Origin: Nonomuraea aurantiaca
Lineage (GTDB): Bacteria; Actinomycetota; Actinomycetes; Streptosporangiales; Streptosporangiaceae
Assembly (NCBI RefSeq): GCF_020215705.1
Contig: NZ_JAIWNB010000027.1
Coordinates: forward strand, 62,001-126,000
Direction of reading: 5' to 3'
DNA length: 64,000 nt
This document shows positions 26,220-34,233 of the stretch, piece after piece (position 1 is the stretch's first letter; each line of letters begins with the position of its first letter). Under the pieces are notes generated by a model. It saw nothing but the letters and a program-made list of their open reading frames with translations. It did no database searches and had not been told where the DNA came from. A program made the position numbers and the translations under genes.

Positions 26220-26786
26220 ATGGCTCATATCGCTCTGTTCCATTCCGTGTACGGGCTACGCGCTGTCGAACATGCCGCCGCCGACCGCTTTCGCGCCGCT
26301 GGGCACGAGGTTGTCACGCCGGACCTGTATGCCGGTGCAATCGCCACGACGATCGACGGCGGGTTCGCCCTGAAGGATCGGATCGGTTGGGAGGTCATCG
26401 TGGAAAGAGCCCGCGACGCAGTCGGGAGGATGTCTGCCGGCACCGTTCTCGCCGGTGTTTCGATGGGCGCCGGGGTGGTCGGGGAACTGCTGGCCGACCG
26501 GCGCGACACGGCTGGTCTGCTGCTCCTGCATGGCATCACGGAGATCCCCGCGTCAGCGCGGACCGCCCTGCCTGTACAGCTGCACGTCGCGGATCCGGAT
26601 ATGTTCGCCCCTCCCGCCGCTGTCGCCGACTGGGAGAAGGCCGCGAAGAGCGTGGGTGCCGCTGTGCAGGTTTTCACCTATCCCGGTGTCGGACACTTCT
26701 ACACAGACGCGAGCCTGCGTGATCACGATGCGGAAGCGGCCGATCGCACCTGGCGGCGAAGCTTGGACTTCCTGCGTCACCTATGA
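26220..26786 (+). CDS. Dienelactone-hydrolase-family alpha/beta hydrolase
   Basis: A 188-residue hydrolase close to the compact dienelactone hydrolase fold. The nucleophile elbow is LAGVSMGAGVVGEL, so Ser replaces the Cys of classical enzymes; Asp lies in HVADPDMFAP and His in YPGVGHFYTD. GAGGATGACGGG precedes the ATG. It is a single gene 75 bases after the LUD gene on the same strand. Substrate unknown. Confidence 0.88.
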   Translation: MAHIALFHSVYGLRAVEHAAADRFRAAGHEVVTPDLYAGAIATTIDGGFALKDRIGWEVIVERARDAVGRMSAGTVLAGVSMGAGVVGELLADRRDTAGLLLLHGITEIPASARTALPVQLHVADPDMFAPPAAVADWEKAAKSVGAAVQVFTYPGVGHFYTDASLRDHDAEAADRTWRRSLDFLRHL

Positions 26787-26865
26787 GTCGCCGGTTCGGG
26801 CAGACATCCCGGGCCGCGGTTCTCCCAACGTCAGACCGGTGAAGCTTTGTGTCACCGCACTAGCA

Positions 26866-26907
26866 GGCGTGACGGCGGCCGTCCCTCCAGATTTCCGCCG
26901 CCACGCC
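26866..26907. terminator. Probable terminator hairpin
   Basis: A 13-bp stem with one mismatch (GGCGTGACGGCGG / CCGCCGCCACGCC) and a 16-base loop between the hydrolase and the converging remnant. Confidence 0.5.
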
Positions 26908-26911
26908 TGTT

Positions 26912-27194
26912 CTAACGGGCGCTTCCGGACAGCAATCCCGTCCAGATCGCCCGAGTCTCGTTGATCGGCCGGATAGAGGTCTCGTGCACCTCGTGCTCGC
27001 GGCCGAGTTGGACGGTCCGGCGGATGTACGCCTGCCCCGCGCTTCTCGCACAGCTCGTAGACCGTCGCCCGGCAAAAACAGGTCCAGGCCACCACGCGCG
27101 CCCGCGCCGGCACCGGGTATGGCGTGCGCCACTCCAGCCGCACATGATCACGCTGAACCACGGCCACGTGCGGACTCAGACACTCATCCAGCAC
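26912..27194 (-). pseudogene. Frameshifted small gene of unknown function
   Basis: Two reading frames together look like one small protein. The first starts at GTG 27194 and reads SPHVAVVQRDHVRLEWR, then VVAWTCFCRATVYELCE. Near 27045-27055 the coding-like sequence moves to the next frame: AGQAYIRRTVQLGREHEVHE through RAIWTGLLSGSAR to a TAG at 26912. Neither half alone has a natural end. The GTG overlaps the end of the upstream small gene, which suggests a former two-gene operon. I do not recognise the family. A sequencing error would produce the same picture. Confidence 0.4.
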
Positions 27195-27439
27195 AGTCTG
27201 CTCTCTGCGATCAGGTCGACCACTCTTTCGGGGCACTCACTCCTCACGATCTGAGGCTCGGGGTCGCTGGGCAGAGACACCAGGTAGGAGCCGGAACGCG
27301 GCTCCATGGTCACCGTGATGTGGCAAGAGCCATGGGGACCGATGACAGCGAGCTCGGGCGGATACCGGTGCAGCGCTCTCGCGCGCCGCTCCGGCGTAAG
27401 CCTCTGAACTTCCTCTGCGACGTGCAGGGTTAGGGGCAA
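27176..27439 (-). CDS. Small hypothetical protein
   Basis: An 87-residue protein, MPLTLHVAEEVQRLTPERRA at the start and VDLIAESRLCWMSV at the end, with a TTG start at 27439 and no strong ribosome site. Composition is that of a real soluble alpha/beta protein (ITVTMEPRSGSYLVSLPS in the middle), but I cannot name it. It overlaps the start of the frameshifted gene by 19 bases. Confidence 0.5.
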   Translation of the reverse strand: MPLTLHVAEEVQRLTPERRARALHRYPPELAVIGPHGSCHITVTMEPRSGSYLVSLPSDPEPQIVRSECPERVVDLIAESRLCWMSV

Positions 27440-27565
27440 TGCCGGTTCGTCTGGATCGCCGTCGTCCTCTACGCGCTGCTCGCTGCCGCATGGGTCGTGG
27501 TGGCCTACCGCTCAGTGCGTCACTTCCCGCGCACGTGGGCGGTCGGAGAGGCCGATGTGCGTTTC

Positions 27566-27973
27566 CTATTGGTCGCGGACCGGGATCGGATCGGCCAGCG
27601 CGGCCCGGCTGGGAGGCGCGGGGAAGGGGTCGGCGAAGTATTGGGTCTCGTGCGTCACGAGACCATCGGTGATCTCCATGACGCTGAGCGAGTATGTGGG
27701 CACGCCGTCATAGGTGATCACGCACTCACTCACCCAAACGTCGCCGCCGCCCAGGATCCGGCGGATGGTGAAGTGGCGTTCGGCCGGGTGCCCACCGCGT
27801 TGCGCCTGGATCCTCGACCGGCCTCTGAAACGCTCGCCCGACTGCGGGTAGTCCAGGATCGCGTCCGCGGCGTAGATCGCATGCTCGGCGTCGACGTCGC
27901 CGCGTTCGGAGGCCGCCCAATGCTCCTGGAGCCGAGCCCGGATCTCGGCCTCGGGATCCCTTGCGCTGTTCAC
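27566..27973 (-). CDS. SnoaL/NTF2-like protein
   Basis: A 135-residue protein of the SnoaL-like NTF2 superfamily, a small cone-shaped fold used as an enzyme (isomerase, cyclase, hydrolase) or as a binding domain. RLQEHWAASERGDVDAEHAI followed by YAADAILDYPQSGERFRGR is the typical N-terminal half; GLVTHETQYFADPFP is the typical end. GTG 27973 is chosen because GAGGGG stands eight bases before it. It is monocistronic. No ligand can be inferred. Confidence 0.82.
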   Translation of the reverse strand: MNSARDPEAEIRARLQEHWAASERGDVDAEHAIYAADAILDYPQSGERFRGRSRIQAQRGGHPAERHFTIRRILGGGDVWVSECVITYDGVPTYSLSVMEITDGLVTHETQYFADPFPAPPSRAALADPIPVRDQ

Positions 27974-28038
27974 CCGTTTCACCCCTCGTGACCAGGAGAA
28001 ATGTAGCTCGGCCCGCACAGCAGATGCTACCTGCCGGC

Positions 28039-28497
28039 TCAGGCCAGGGCCGAGATCTCGATCCGGGTGTGGTCGGTGGGGGCCACCAGGCAGGAGAGCA
28101 CGGCGTCGCCCCGCTCCAAGCGTTCCCCCATGGACGAGGTGAGCCGGGCCGTGCGCTCGATCTCGTACGGGCTGCCGGACCGAGGCGTCACCCGGAGCCG
28201 CAACATCCAGACGTAGCGTCCGTTGAGCTTGTTGGACGTCTCCTCGGCCCCCAGGACCGCCGCGTCGCACGGCACCGCCGCCGCGCGCTCCGCCGGTGTG
28301 AAGGTCTGCAGCGCGGCGGCTTCCAGGCTCGCGATCGAGATGGAGCCCATGGCGAGCACCCCCGCGCCCAGGAACAGGAACATGGCGCTGACGTACGCCC
28401 CGACCCGGGTGTGCGGCTTGCGCCTCAGCCGGAGGAACAGCACCACACCCACGACCACCGCGACTACGGCGAGTGCCCCGAAGACGGTCGATGCCAT
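28039..28497 (-). CDS. Membrane-anchored hypothetical protein, two transmembrane segments
   Basis: A 152-residue protein. Helix 1 is VFGALAVVAVVVGVVLFLRL, helix 2 is YVSAMFLFLGAGVLAMGSI; an RRKPHTR cytoplasmic loop joins them. The remaining 90 residues form a soluble beta-rich domain (YVWMLRLRVTPRSGSPYEI, RLERGDAVLSCLVAPTD). I do not recognise the family. Confidence 0.75.
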   Translation of the reverse strand: MASTVFGALAVVAVVVGVVLFLRLRRKPHTRVGAYVSAMFLFLGAGVLAMGSISIASLEAAALQTFTPAERAAAVPCDAAVLGAEETSNKLNGRYVWMLRLRVTPRSGSPYEIERTARLTSSMGERLERGDAVLSCLVAPTDHTRIEISALA

Positions 28498-28861
28498 CGT
28501 TCTTCCTCACGCCGAAGGCGGACCCTGGTGGGCCCCTGTCGTTCCGATACCGGTAGTTGATCAGGCGGCGCTTGCATGGCGGCTGCAGCCCGCATGATCG
28601 CGACGTTCCAGGTACGCGACCTGGAAAGCGTGCCGTTGCAGGCCGCGCCCCCTCGGCGCCTGGCTGAACGCGGCCGAGGTCACGCTCGTCGCCATCCCCT
28701 CGGACGATTGGGGGGAGAACCGTCAGATCACCTACGCGGTGAATGTGCGGACCGGGCCAGGTGAGGAAGCTGGCCGTCTACCGTCCCCAGTCCGTGATGC
28801 GCCTGGTCGTCCCCGGGGCTCCGCTCACGGCTGCCCCCGGGCAACGCGGCAGGTCCGCGGA
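28498..28861. other. Gene-poor interval with a possible gene remnant
   Basis: No intact gene. On the plus strand, 28594-28640 reads MIATFQVRDLESVPLQAA and, after a frame change, about 28665-28750 reads AWLNAAEVTLVAIPSDDWG and QITYAVNVRTGPGE. These segments look coding but have no common frame or end. They are best read as the debris of a gene. Confidence 0.3.
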
Positions 28862-29602
28862 TTACAGGTACGACGGGCCCGTCACCCGGTGCCGGAAGGT
28901 CCACCAGACCCACGCCTGCGAGGCCACCAGGAGCGGGATCATCGTGAGGATGACCGGCACCAGGAGCGCGCCCGAGGTGCCCGGTGCCAGCGGCAGCCGG
29001 AAGCCCGCCAGGACGCCGATCGCCACGAGCGCCGTCGCCGTCAGCGCGTAGGTGCGGCCCTCGCCGGTGTCGCCGGACAGCACCGCCGCGCGCTCGCGCA
29101 GCGCGCCCCGCAGGCGCAGCGCCGCGAACGACAGCCCGTGCGTGGCGAACAGCGCGGCCACCAGCAGGGCGGGCAGCAGTGCGAGGAGGCCGTGGATGCC
29201 GAGCAGTACGTCGCTGAGCAGCGAACCCCAGCTCAGCGCCAGCCCCCAGCTGCCCGCGACGACGGCGCCGTCCCAGAAGCCCTGCCACCGGACGCCGGGC
29301 AGCCGCCCGCGCAGCCACAGGCCCATGTCCCGGATGACCCAGGAGAGCAGCAGCGCCACGACGAGCGAGTAGTTGCCGCTGAGCAGCGAGCCCTCCAGCG
29401 CAGGGAAGAGCCCGGCGAGCACGCCCGCGGTGGCCACCAGCCACACCTCGTTGCCGAGGAAGAACGGCGCGATCGCGGCGATCGCCTCGCGCCGCTCGCC
29501 CGGGGTGCGGCCCAGGTACGGCAGCACCATGCCGACGCCGATGTCGGCCCCGGCCAGCACGAGGTAGCCGATGGCGAAGAAGGCCAGGATCAGGATCTCC
29601 AT
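28862..29602 (-). CDS. cydB: Cytochrome bd quinol oxidase subunit II, short form
   Basis: A 246-residue membrane protein with about seven hydrophobic segments. ILAFFAIGYLVLAGADIGVG and PFFLGNEVWLVATAGVLAG are the family's opening segments, and the C-terminus ends in a helix followed by WWTFRHRVTG. Typical CydB proteins have about 330-380 residues, so this is a short form, though the start (GAGGAG before ATG 29602) and the hydrophobic pattern look intact. It pairs with CydA, nine bases upstream. The complex oxidises quinol and reduces O2 with high affinity. Confidence 0.88.
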   Translation of the reverse strand: MEILILAFFAIGYLVLAGADIGVGMVLPYLGRTPGERREAIAAIAPFFLGNEVWLVATAGVLAGLFPALEGSLLSGNYSLVVALLLSWVIRDMGLWLRGRLPGVRWQGFWDGAVVAGSWGLALSWGSLLSDVLLGIHGLLALLPALLVAALFATHGLSFAALRLRGALRERAAVLSGDTGEGRTYALTATALVAIGVLAGFRLPLAPGTSGALLVPVILTMIPLLVASQAWVWWTFRHRVTGPSYL

Positions 29603-29611
29603 GACGGCTCC

Positions 29612-30868
29612 TCAGAAGGTCAGGGCGGGGGCGGGGGTCTCGGCTGCCGGGCGGTCGTCGCCCAGCGCGACCTCGCCCGGACCCTTGCGGGCGGTCCTGG
29701 CCAGCAGCCAGTAGTTGACCACGATGAGTACGGCGAACACGGTGACGAACGCGGTCAGCGAGAACCTGATCTGGCCGTACGACACCGGTGACATGGCGTC
29801 GGCGGTCTTCAGCAGGCCATAAACAGCCCAGGGCTGACGGCCCATCTCGCGGAAGATCCACCCGGCGATCATGGTCACGAACGGGACGGGGATCAGCGCG
29901 GTCAGCAGCCAGTGCCACGGCCGGAAGCCCCGTACGACCGGCCGGATCAGCATCAGCAGGAAGCTCGCCCCGGAGACGAAGAAGAGCAGCGCGAAGAGCG
30001 ACATCATGATGATCCCGGAGGTGCGCACCCACTCCAGCGACGGCAGGTAGTCACCAGGGCCGTGCGCGGCCACCATCTCCGCCTGCGCCTCGGCCATCTG
30101 CCGCGCGCTGCCCGACCAGGCGGCCAGCTTGGTCGGCTGCAGCGTGTCGAAGCCGATTCCGCCGAACGTCGCGGTGAACAGCGTCGCGGGCAGCGCCACG
30201 GCGATCCCGATGCGCAGCGACTTGCGGAAGAAGTCCTGCTCGGCGGTGCGCTTGGCCAGGTGGTACGCGCTCACTCCGGCCATGAGGAAGCCGCCGACGA
30301 CCAGCGCGCCGCCGCCGATGTGGAAGAAGGCGACCAGCGCCGCCGGATTGGCCACCAGCGCGCCGAAGTCGGTGAGCCGCAGAACCCCGTCCTTGAGCTG
30401 GTAGCCCACCGGGTTCTGCAGGAAGCCGTTGGAGATCAGGATCCAGAACGCCGAGGCGTAGGCCGTCAGCGTGACGACCCAGATCAGTGCCAGGTGCGCC
30501 CAGCGGTTCAGCTTGTTCCAGCCGAAGATCCACAGGCCCAGAAAGGTGGATTCGATGAAGAACGCCACGATCGTCTCGATCGCCAGGGACGAGCCGAACA
30601 CGTTCCCGGCGAACTCGGTGAGCCCGCTCCACGACAGCCCGAGCTGGAACTCCATGACGAGCCCGGTGACGATGCCCATCGCGTAGTTGATGATGTAGAG
30701 CTGCCCCCAGAAGCGCGTCATCCGCATGTGCACCGGGCTGCGGGTCAAGGTGGCCCAGGTCTGGATGACGGCCACCAGCGTCGCCAGCCCCAGGGTCAGG
30801 GCGACGAACAGGAAGTGCGCCCCCGCGGTGAGGGCGAACTGCAGGCGGGCGAGGTCTACGGTCTCCAT
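29612..30868 (-). CDS. cydA: Cytochrome bd quinol oxidase subunit I
   Basis: A 418-residue membrane protein. The haem b595 ligand His is in GAHFLFVALTLGLATLV; VAFFHIGGGALVVGGFL carries the second conserved His; GRQPWAVYGLL is the signature GRQPW. The quinol-binding Q-loop is short, as in non-enterobacterial enzymes. Catalyses quinol oxidation and four-electron reduction of O2 at the cytoplasmic membrane. Operon with cydB. A two-component system lies just upstream on the same strand (96 bases), a possible regulator of respiration. Confidence 0.93.
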   Translation of the reverse strand: METVDLARLQFALTAGAHFLFVALTLGLATLVAVIQTWATLTRSPVHMRMTRFWGQLYIINYAMGIVTGLVMEFQLGLSWSGLTEFAGNVFGSSLAIETIVAFFIESTFLGLWIFGWNKLNRWAHLALIWVVTLTAYASAFWILISNGFLQNPVGYQLKDGVLRLTDFGALVANPAALVAFFHIGGGALVVGGFLMAGVSAYHLAKRTAEQDFFRKSLRIGIAVALPATLFTATFGGIGFDTLQPTKLAAWSGSARQMAEAQAEMVAAHGPGDYLPSLEWVRTSGIIMMSLFALLFFVSGASFLLMLIRPVVRGFRPWHWLLTALIPVPFVTMIAGWIFREMGRQPWAVYGLLKTADAMSPVSYGQIRFSLTAFVTVFAVLIVVNYWLLARTARKGPGEVALGDDRPAAETPAPALTF

Positions 30869-30964
30869 GGTCAGAGGTTCTGGCCAAGGTCATCTCCGCC
30901 GCGTCATGCTGGGGCGTGCACCTGCCGTACACCTGTGGTGTCAACCGGCCGCCGGCCATACATC

Positions 30965-31633
30965 TCAGGGTGTAAGCCAGCCCGGGGTGATCATGCCGGC
31001 CTCGTAGGCGAGCACCACGAGCTGCGCCCGGTCGCGCGAGCCGAGCTTGGTCATGATGCGGCTGACGTGCGTCTTGGCCGTGGCGGGGCTGAGCACCAGC
31101 CGGGCCGCGATCTCGTCGTTGGACAGCCCGGCCGCCACCAGCGCCATGACCTCACGCTCACGCTCGGTGAGCGCGTTGAGCCGGGGCCCCGGCTCCGGGC
31201 GCTTGACCCGGCCCGCGAACTCGGCGATCAGCCGCCGGGTCACCGAGGGCGCGATCAGCGCGTCACCCCTGGCCACCACGCGCACCGCGTGGATCAGCTC
31301 GGCCGGCTCGGTGTCCTTGACCAGGAACCCGCTGGCGCCCGCTCGGAGCGCCCCGTAGACGTAGTCGTCGAGGTCGAACGTGGTCAGGATGATCACCTTG
31401 ACGCCGTCGAGCCGCGGATCGGTGACGATCATGCGGGTCGCCTCCAGGCCGTCCAGCTCGGGCATCCGGATGTCCATCAGCACCACGTCGGGGCGCAGCT
31501 CGCGGGCCTTGGCCACGGCCTCGGCGCCGTTGGCCGCCTCGCCGACCACCTCGATGCCGTCCTCGTCGCTCAGGATGGACCGGAACCCCGCCCGTACGAG
31601 GGTCTGGTCGTCGGCGAGCACGGTGCGGATCAT
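30965..31633 (-). CDS. NarL/FixJ-type response regulator
   Basis: A 222-residue response regulator. The receiver domain has acidic DD near its start and the phospho-acceptor Asp in VLMDIRMPELDG, Thr in ILTTFDLDDYV and Lys in FLVKDTEP. The LuxR-type HTH is LTEREREVMALVAAGLSNDE followed by IAARLVLSPATAKTHVSRIM. Its start overlaps the kinase stop by four bases. It precedes cydAB on the same strand. Confidence 0.93.
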   Translation of the reverse strand: MIRTVLADDQTLVRAGFRSILSDEDGIEVVGEAANGAEAVAKARELRPDVVLMDIRMPELDGLEATRMIVTDPRLDGVKVIILTTFDLDDYVYGALRAGASGFLVKDTEPAELIHAVRVVARGDALIAPSVTRRLIAEFAGRVKRPEPGPRLNALTEREREVMALVAAGLSNDEIAARLVLSPATAKTHVSRIMTKLGSRDRAQLVVLAYEAGMITPGWLTP

Positions 31634-32763
31634 CGAACTCCGTTCAGCGGTAGGTGGGCGACGACCTGGAAGCCGCCGTCAGGCCGGGGGCCCGCGTCCA
31701 GTGTGCCGCCCAGCGCGGTGGCGCGCTCGCGCATGCCCTGCAGCCCGAACCCGGTCCCGCCGGTGAACGTCGCGCCCGGTCCATCATCCTCCACGCGGAT
31801 CACGATTTTTCCGGACTCGTTGGTGACGGTCAGCCGAGCCGTATCGGCTCCCGAGTGCCGGGAGACGTTCGTCAGGGCCTCCCTGATGATGCGCGCCGCG
31901 GCCAGGTCCACCTCGGCCGGCACCTCGTCCAGCCGCCCCGACAGCTCGGTCCGCACGTCCAGCCCCGACGCCGCGACCAGCGCCTCCATCCGGGCCAGGC
32001 TGTCGGCGGGCGCGGTCGGCGCGTCCTCGTCCACCTGCCGTAACACCCCGAGCGTGGTACGCAGCTCGCGCAGCGTCTCCTTGCTGGCCTCCTTGATCGC
32101 CCGGAGCGCGGCCTCCGCGTCGTCCGGCCGCTTCTTCAGCCCGTGCAGCGCCGCCGCGGCCTGCACGTTGATCATCGAGATGTTGTGTCCCAGCAGGTCG
32201 TGCAGCTCCCTGGCGATGCGCAGCCGTTCCTCGCTCGCCCGCCGCCTGGCCTCCTCCTCCTTGCCGTGCAGGGCGTCGCGCACGCGCTGCTCGGCCTCCC
32301 GGAGGTAGGCGCGCCGGTTGCGGGTGACGCCCCCACCGGCGACCGCGGCCACCACCCACCCGGCGATCATGATGAACATGCTGTCGTCCACATGCCTGGT
32401 CCCGCCGGTCTCGCCCAGGCCCATGGCCAGCATCGTGGTCGCGCCCGCGGCGATGGCGGCGATCAGGTGGCCCAGGTCGGCGGCGGTGTAGAGGACGACG
32501 AACGCCATGATCAGGATCGGCCCGTCGAGCCGGGCGAAGGGGTAGTAGAACGCGACGGTCGCCAGCACGACGATCAGCGCCACCACCGGGTAGCGGCGCC
32601 GGGCCAGCACCCCGGCACTGGCCACGAGCGGCAGCACGAGGTCCAGCGCGTTCGGTTTCAGGGCGGGCTGGAACAAGGAGGTGGCGACCGTGCCCGCCAG
32701 CGTGACGATGACCACCGCGACCGACACGATGGTGCTGGCCGACAACCTGCGCATGAGGCCCAT
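31630..32763 (-). CDS. Sensor histidine kinase (HisKA_3 type)
   Basis: A 377-residue membrane kinase. About five hydrophobic segments occupy residues 8-145. RIARELHDLLGHNISMINVQ holds the phospho-acceptor His of the HisKA_3 dimerisation domain, and the ATPase lid has IREALTNVSRHSGA, VEDDGPG and GFGLQGMRERA. There is no extracellular sensor domain of note, so it senses via its membrane part. Start ATG 32763 or 32754. It is the partner of the overlapping response regulator. Confidence 0.92.
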   Translation of the reverse strand: MGLMRRLSASTIVSVAVVIVTLAGTVATSLFQPALKPNALDLVLPLVASAGVLARRRYPVVALIVVLATVAFYYPFARLDGPILIMAFVVLYTAADLGHLIAAIAAGATTMLAMGLGETGGTRHVDDSMFIMIAGWVVAAVAGGGVTRNRRAYLREAEQRVRDALHGKEEEARRRASEERLRIARELHDLLGHNISMINVQAAAALHGLKKRPDDAEAALRAIKEASKETLRELRTTLGVLRQVDEDAPTAPADSLARMEALVAASGLDVRTELSGRLDEVPAEVDLAAARIIREALTNVSRHSGADTARLTVTNESGKIVIRVEDDGPGATFTGGTGFGLQGMRERATALGGTLDAGPRPDGGFQVVAHLPLNGVR

Positions 32764-32819
32764 TCTGTACGGAGGCTCACTCGGGTGGCCAACCGCCCCG
32801 CAATGGGTAGAGCGGGAGC

Positions 32820-33035
32820 ATGAGCGTAGAAGACGAGTTGCGCCACGTCGAAGAGGACCTGGCCAGGCTGCGAGCCGAGACCAAGGACCTGCGCGACCAG
32901 ATCCGCGACATGGGCGCCACCGACCAGGTGGAGATCAGCGCGATGATCAGCATGGCGGACGAGCAGGAAGAGCTGATCGCGGAGCTGGAAGGCCGCCGAG
33001 ACGAGCTCCTCCGGCGTCGTGAAGGTGCTGGCTGA
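32820..33035 (+). CDS. Small coiled-coil hypothetical protein
   Basis: A 71-residue acidic/basic helical protein (MSVEDELRHVEEDLARLRAE ... EGRRDELLRRREGAG) with heptad patterning over most of its length and a break at MGATDQVEISAMIS. The ATG has GGGAG just upstream. Divergent from the histidine kinase. Small proteins of this sort are common in actinomycetes; function unknown. Confidence 0.75.
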   Translation: MSVEDELRHVEEDLARLRAETKDLRDQIRDMGATDQVEISAMISMADEQEELIAELEGRRDELLRRREGAG

Positions 33036-33057
33036 CGCCGCTAAGAGAGGGCGCGGG

Positions 33058-34083
33058 TCAGCGCAGCGGCGCGCCCACTTCATGCAGATGCCGCAGCGCC
33101 TGCCCGTACGAGGTGATCAGCCCTGTCTCCAGATAGCTGACACCCAGGTCGGCGCAGTACTGCCGGACGATCGGCTGGGCCTTGCGCAGGTTCGGCGACG
33201 GCATGTTCGGGAACAGGTGGTGCTCGATCTGGTAGTTGAGCTGGCCGAGCGCCACGTCCACGAACACGCCGCCCTTGACGTTGCGCGAGGTCAGCACCTG
33301 CTTGCGGAGGTAGTCGAGCTTGTCCTCCTTGGTGAGGATCGGCATGCCCTTGTGGTTCGGCGCGAACGTGCTGCCCAGATAGACACCGAACAGCCCCTGG
33401 TGCACCACCACGAAGAGCAGCGCCAGGCCGAACGGCAGCACGGCGAAGACCAGGCCGAAGTAGCAGGCGAAGTGCGCCAGCAGCAGCGCCCCCTCCGCCC
33501 TGCGGTGCTTCGTCGTCGGCTGGAACACCGCCTTGACACTGGCGATGTGCAGGTGCCACGCCTCCAGCGTGAGCAGCGGGAAGAACCAGTACGCCTGCCA
33601 CTTGGCGATGAACCTCGGCAGCCCCCGGCTCCGCTCCACCTGGTCGGTCGACCAGACGATCACGGCGGGTGAGACGTCGGGGTCCTCGTCCTCGTGGTTG
33701 GGGTTGGCATGGTGGCGGTTGTGCTTGGTGTTCCACCAGCCCCAGCCCAGGCCGATGCCGAAGTCACCGATGATCAAGCCCAGGATGTCGCTCGCCCGGC
33801 GGGTCCTGAAGACCTGCCGGTGGCCCAGGTCGTGGGCGACGAACCCGATCTGCGCGGAGGCCACGGCGAGCGCGACAGCCACCAGCAGCTGCCACCATGA
33901 GTCGCCGATCCACACGAACAGCGCCCATAGACCGACATAAGCGGCCAATACCAGGGTCAGCCGCACGGCGTAGTAGACGGGACGCCGGTCCAGCAAGCCG
34001 GCGTCCTGGATTTGTCGGGCCAGTTTGGCGAAGTCACTACCACGGGTTTCGAGCGTGCCTGTATCGGCCACCGGTCTCCTCAC
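33058..34083 (-). CDS. Membrane fatty-acid desaturase (acyl-lipid / acyl-CoA type)
   Basis: A 341-residue diiron membrane desaturase. The three His boxes are HDLGH, HNRHH and QIEHH, the last with Gln in first place as in front-end desaturases; four or more hydrophobic helices surround them. It inserts a double bond into a fatty acyl chain using O2 and ferredoxin or a reductase, neither of which is adjacent. It would adjust membrane fluidity or precursor pools. Single gene. Confidence 0.9.
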   Translation of the reverse strand: MRRPVADTGTLETRGSDFAKLARQIQDAGLLDRRPVYYAVRLTLVLAAYVGLWALFVWIGDSWWQLLVAVALAVASAQIGFVAHDLGHRQVFRTRRASDILGLIIGDFGIGLGWGWWNTKHNRHHANPNHEDEDPDVSPAVIVWSTDQVERSRGLPRFIAKWQAYWFFPLLTLEAWHLHIASVKAVFQPTTKHRRAEGALLLAHFACYFGLVFAVLPFGLALLFVVVHQGLFGVYLGSTFAPNHKGMPILTKEDKLDYLRKQVLTSRNVKGGVFVDVALGQLNYQIEHHLFPNMPSPNLRKAQPIVRQYCADLGVSYLETGLITSYGQALRHLHEVGAPLR

Positions 34084-34233
34084 TTAGAGGTGGAAGTTAT
34101 CCCCACCCGGCGCATTCTCCGCGATAAGGAGAGATCACGGCTAGTGCTCCGCCATCGCGCCTGCTCAGTAGGCTGCCCAGTATGGTCCATGTCAAGCCAT
34201 GCTCGGCGCGGTGACGGCGGCTGACAGGGACTT

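Noticed and set aside
28728..30032. Long minus-strand frame overlapping cydB and cydA
   Set aside because: It is an out-of-frame reading of the cyd genes, rich in Arg and Ala, with no membrane segments.
29912..32308. 798-codon plus-strand frame across cydA and the two-component genes
   Set aside because: It lies wholly opposite three well-supported genes and shows shadow composition.
33005..33070. Terminator between the coiled-coil gene and the desaturase
   Set aside because: Only a six-base GCCGCT/AGCGGC pair with a long loop; too weak to call.
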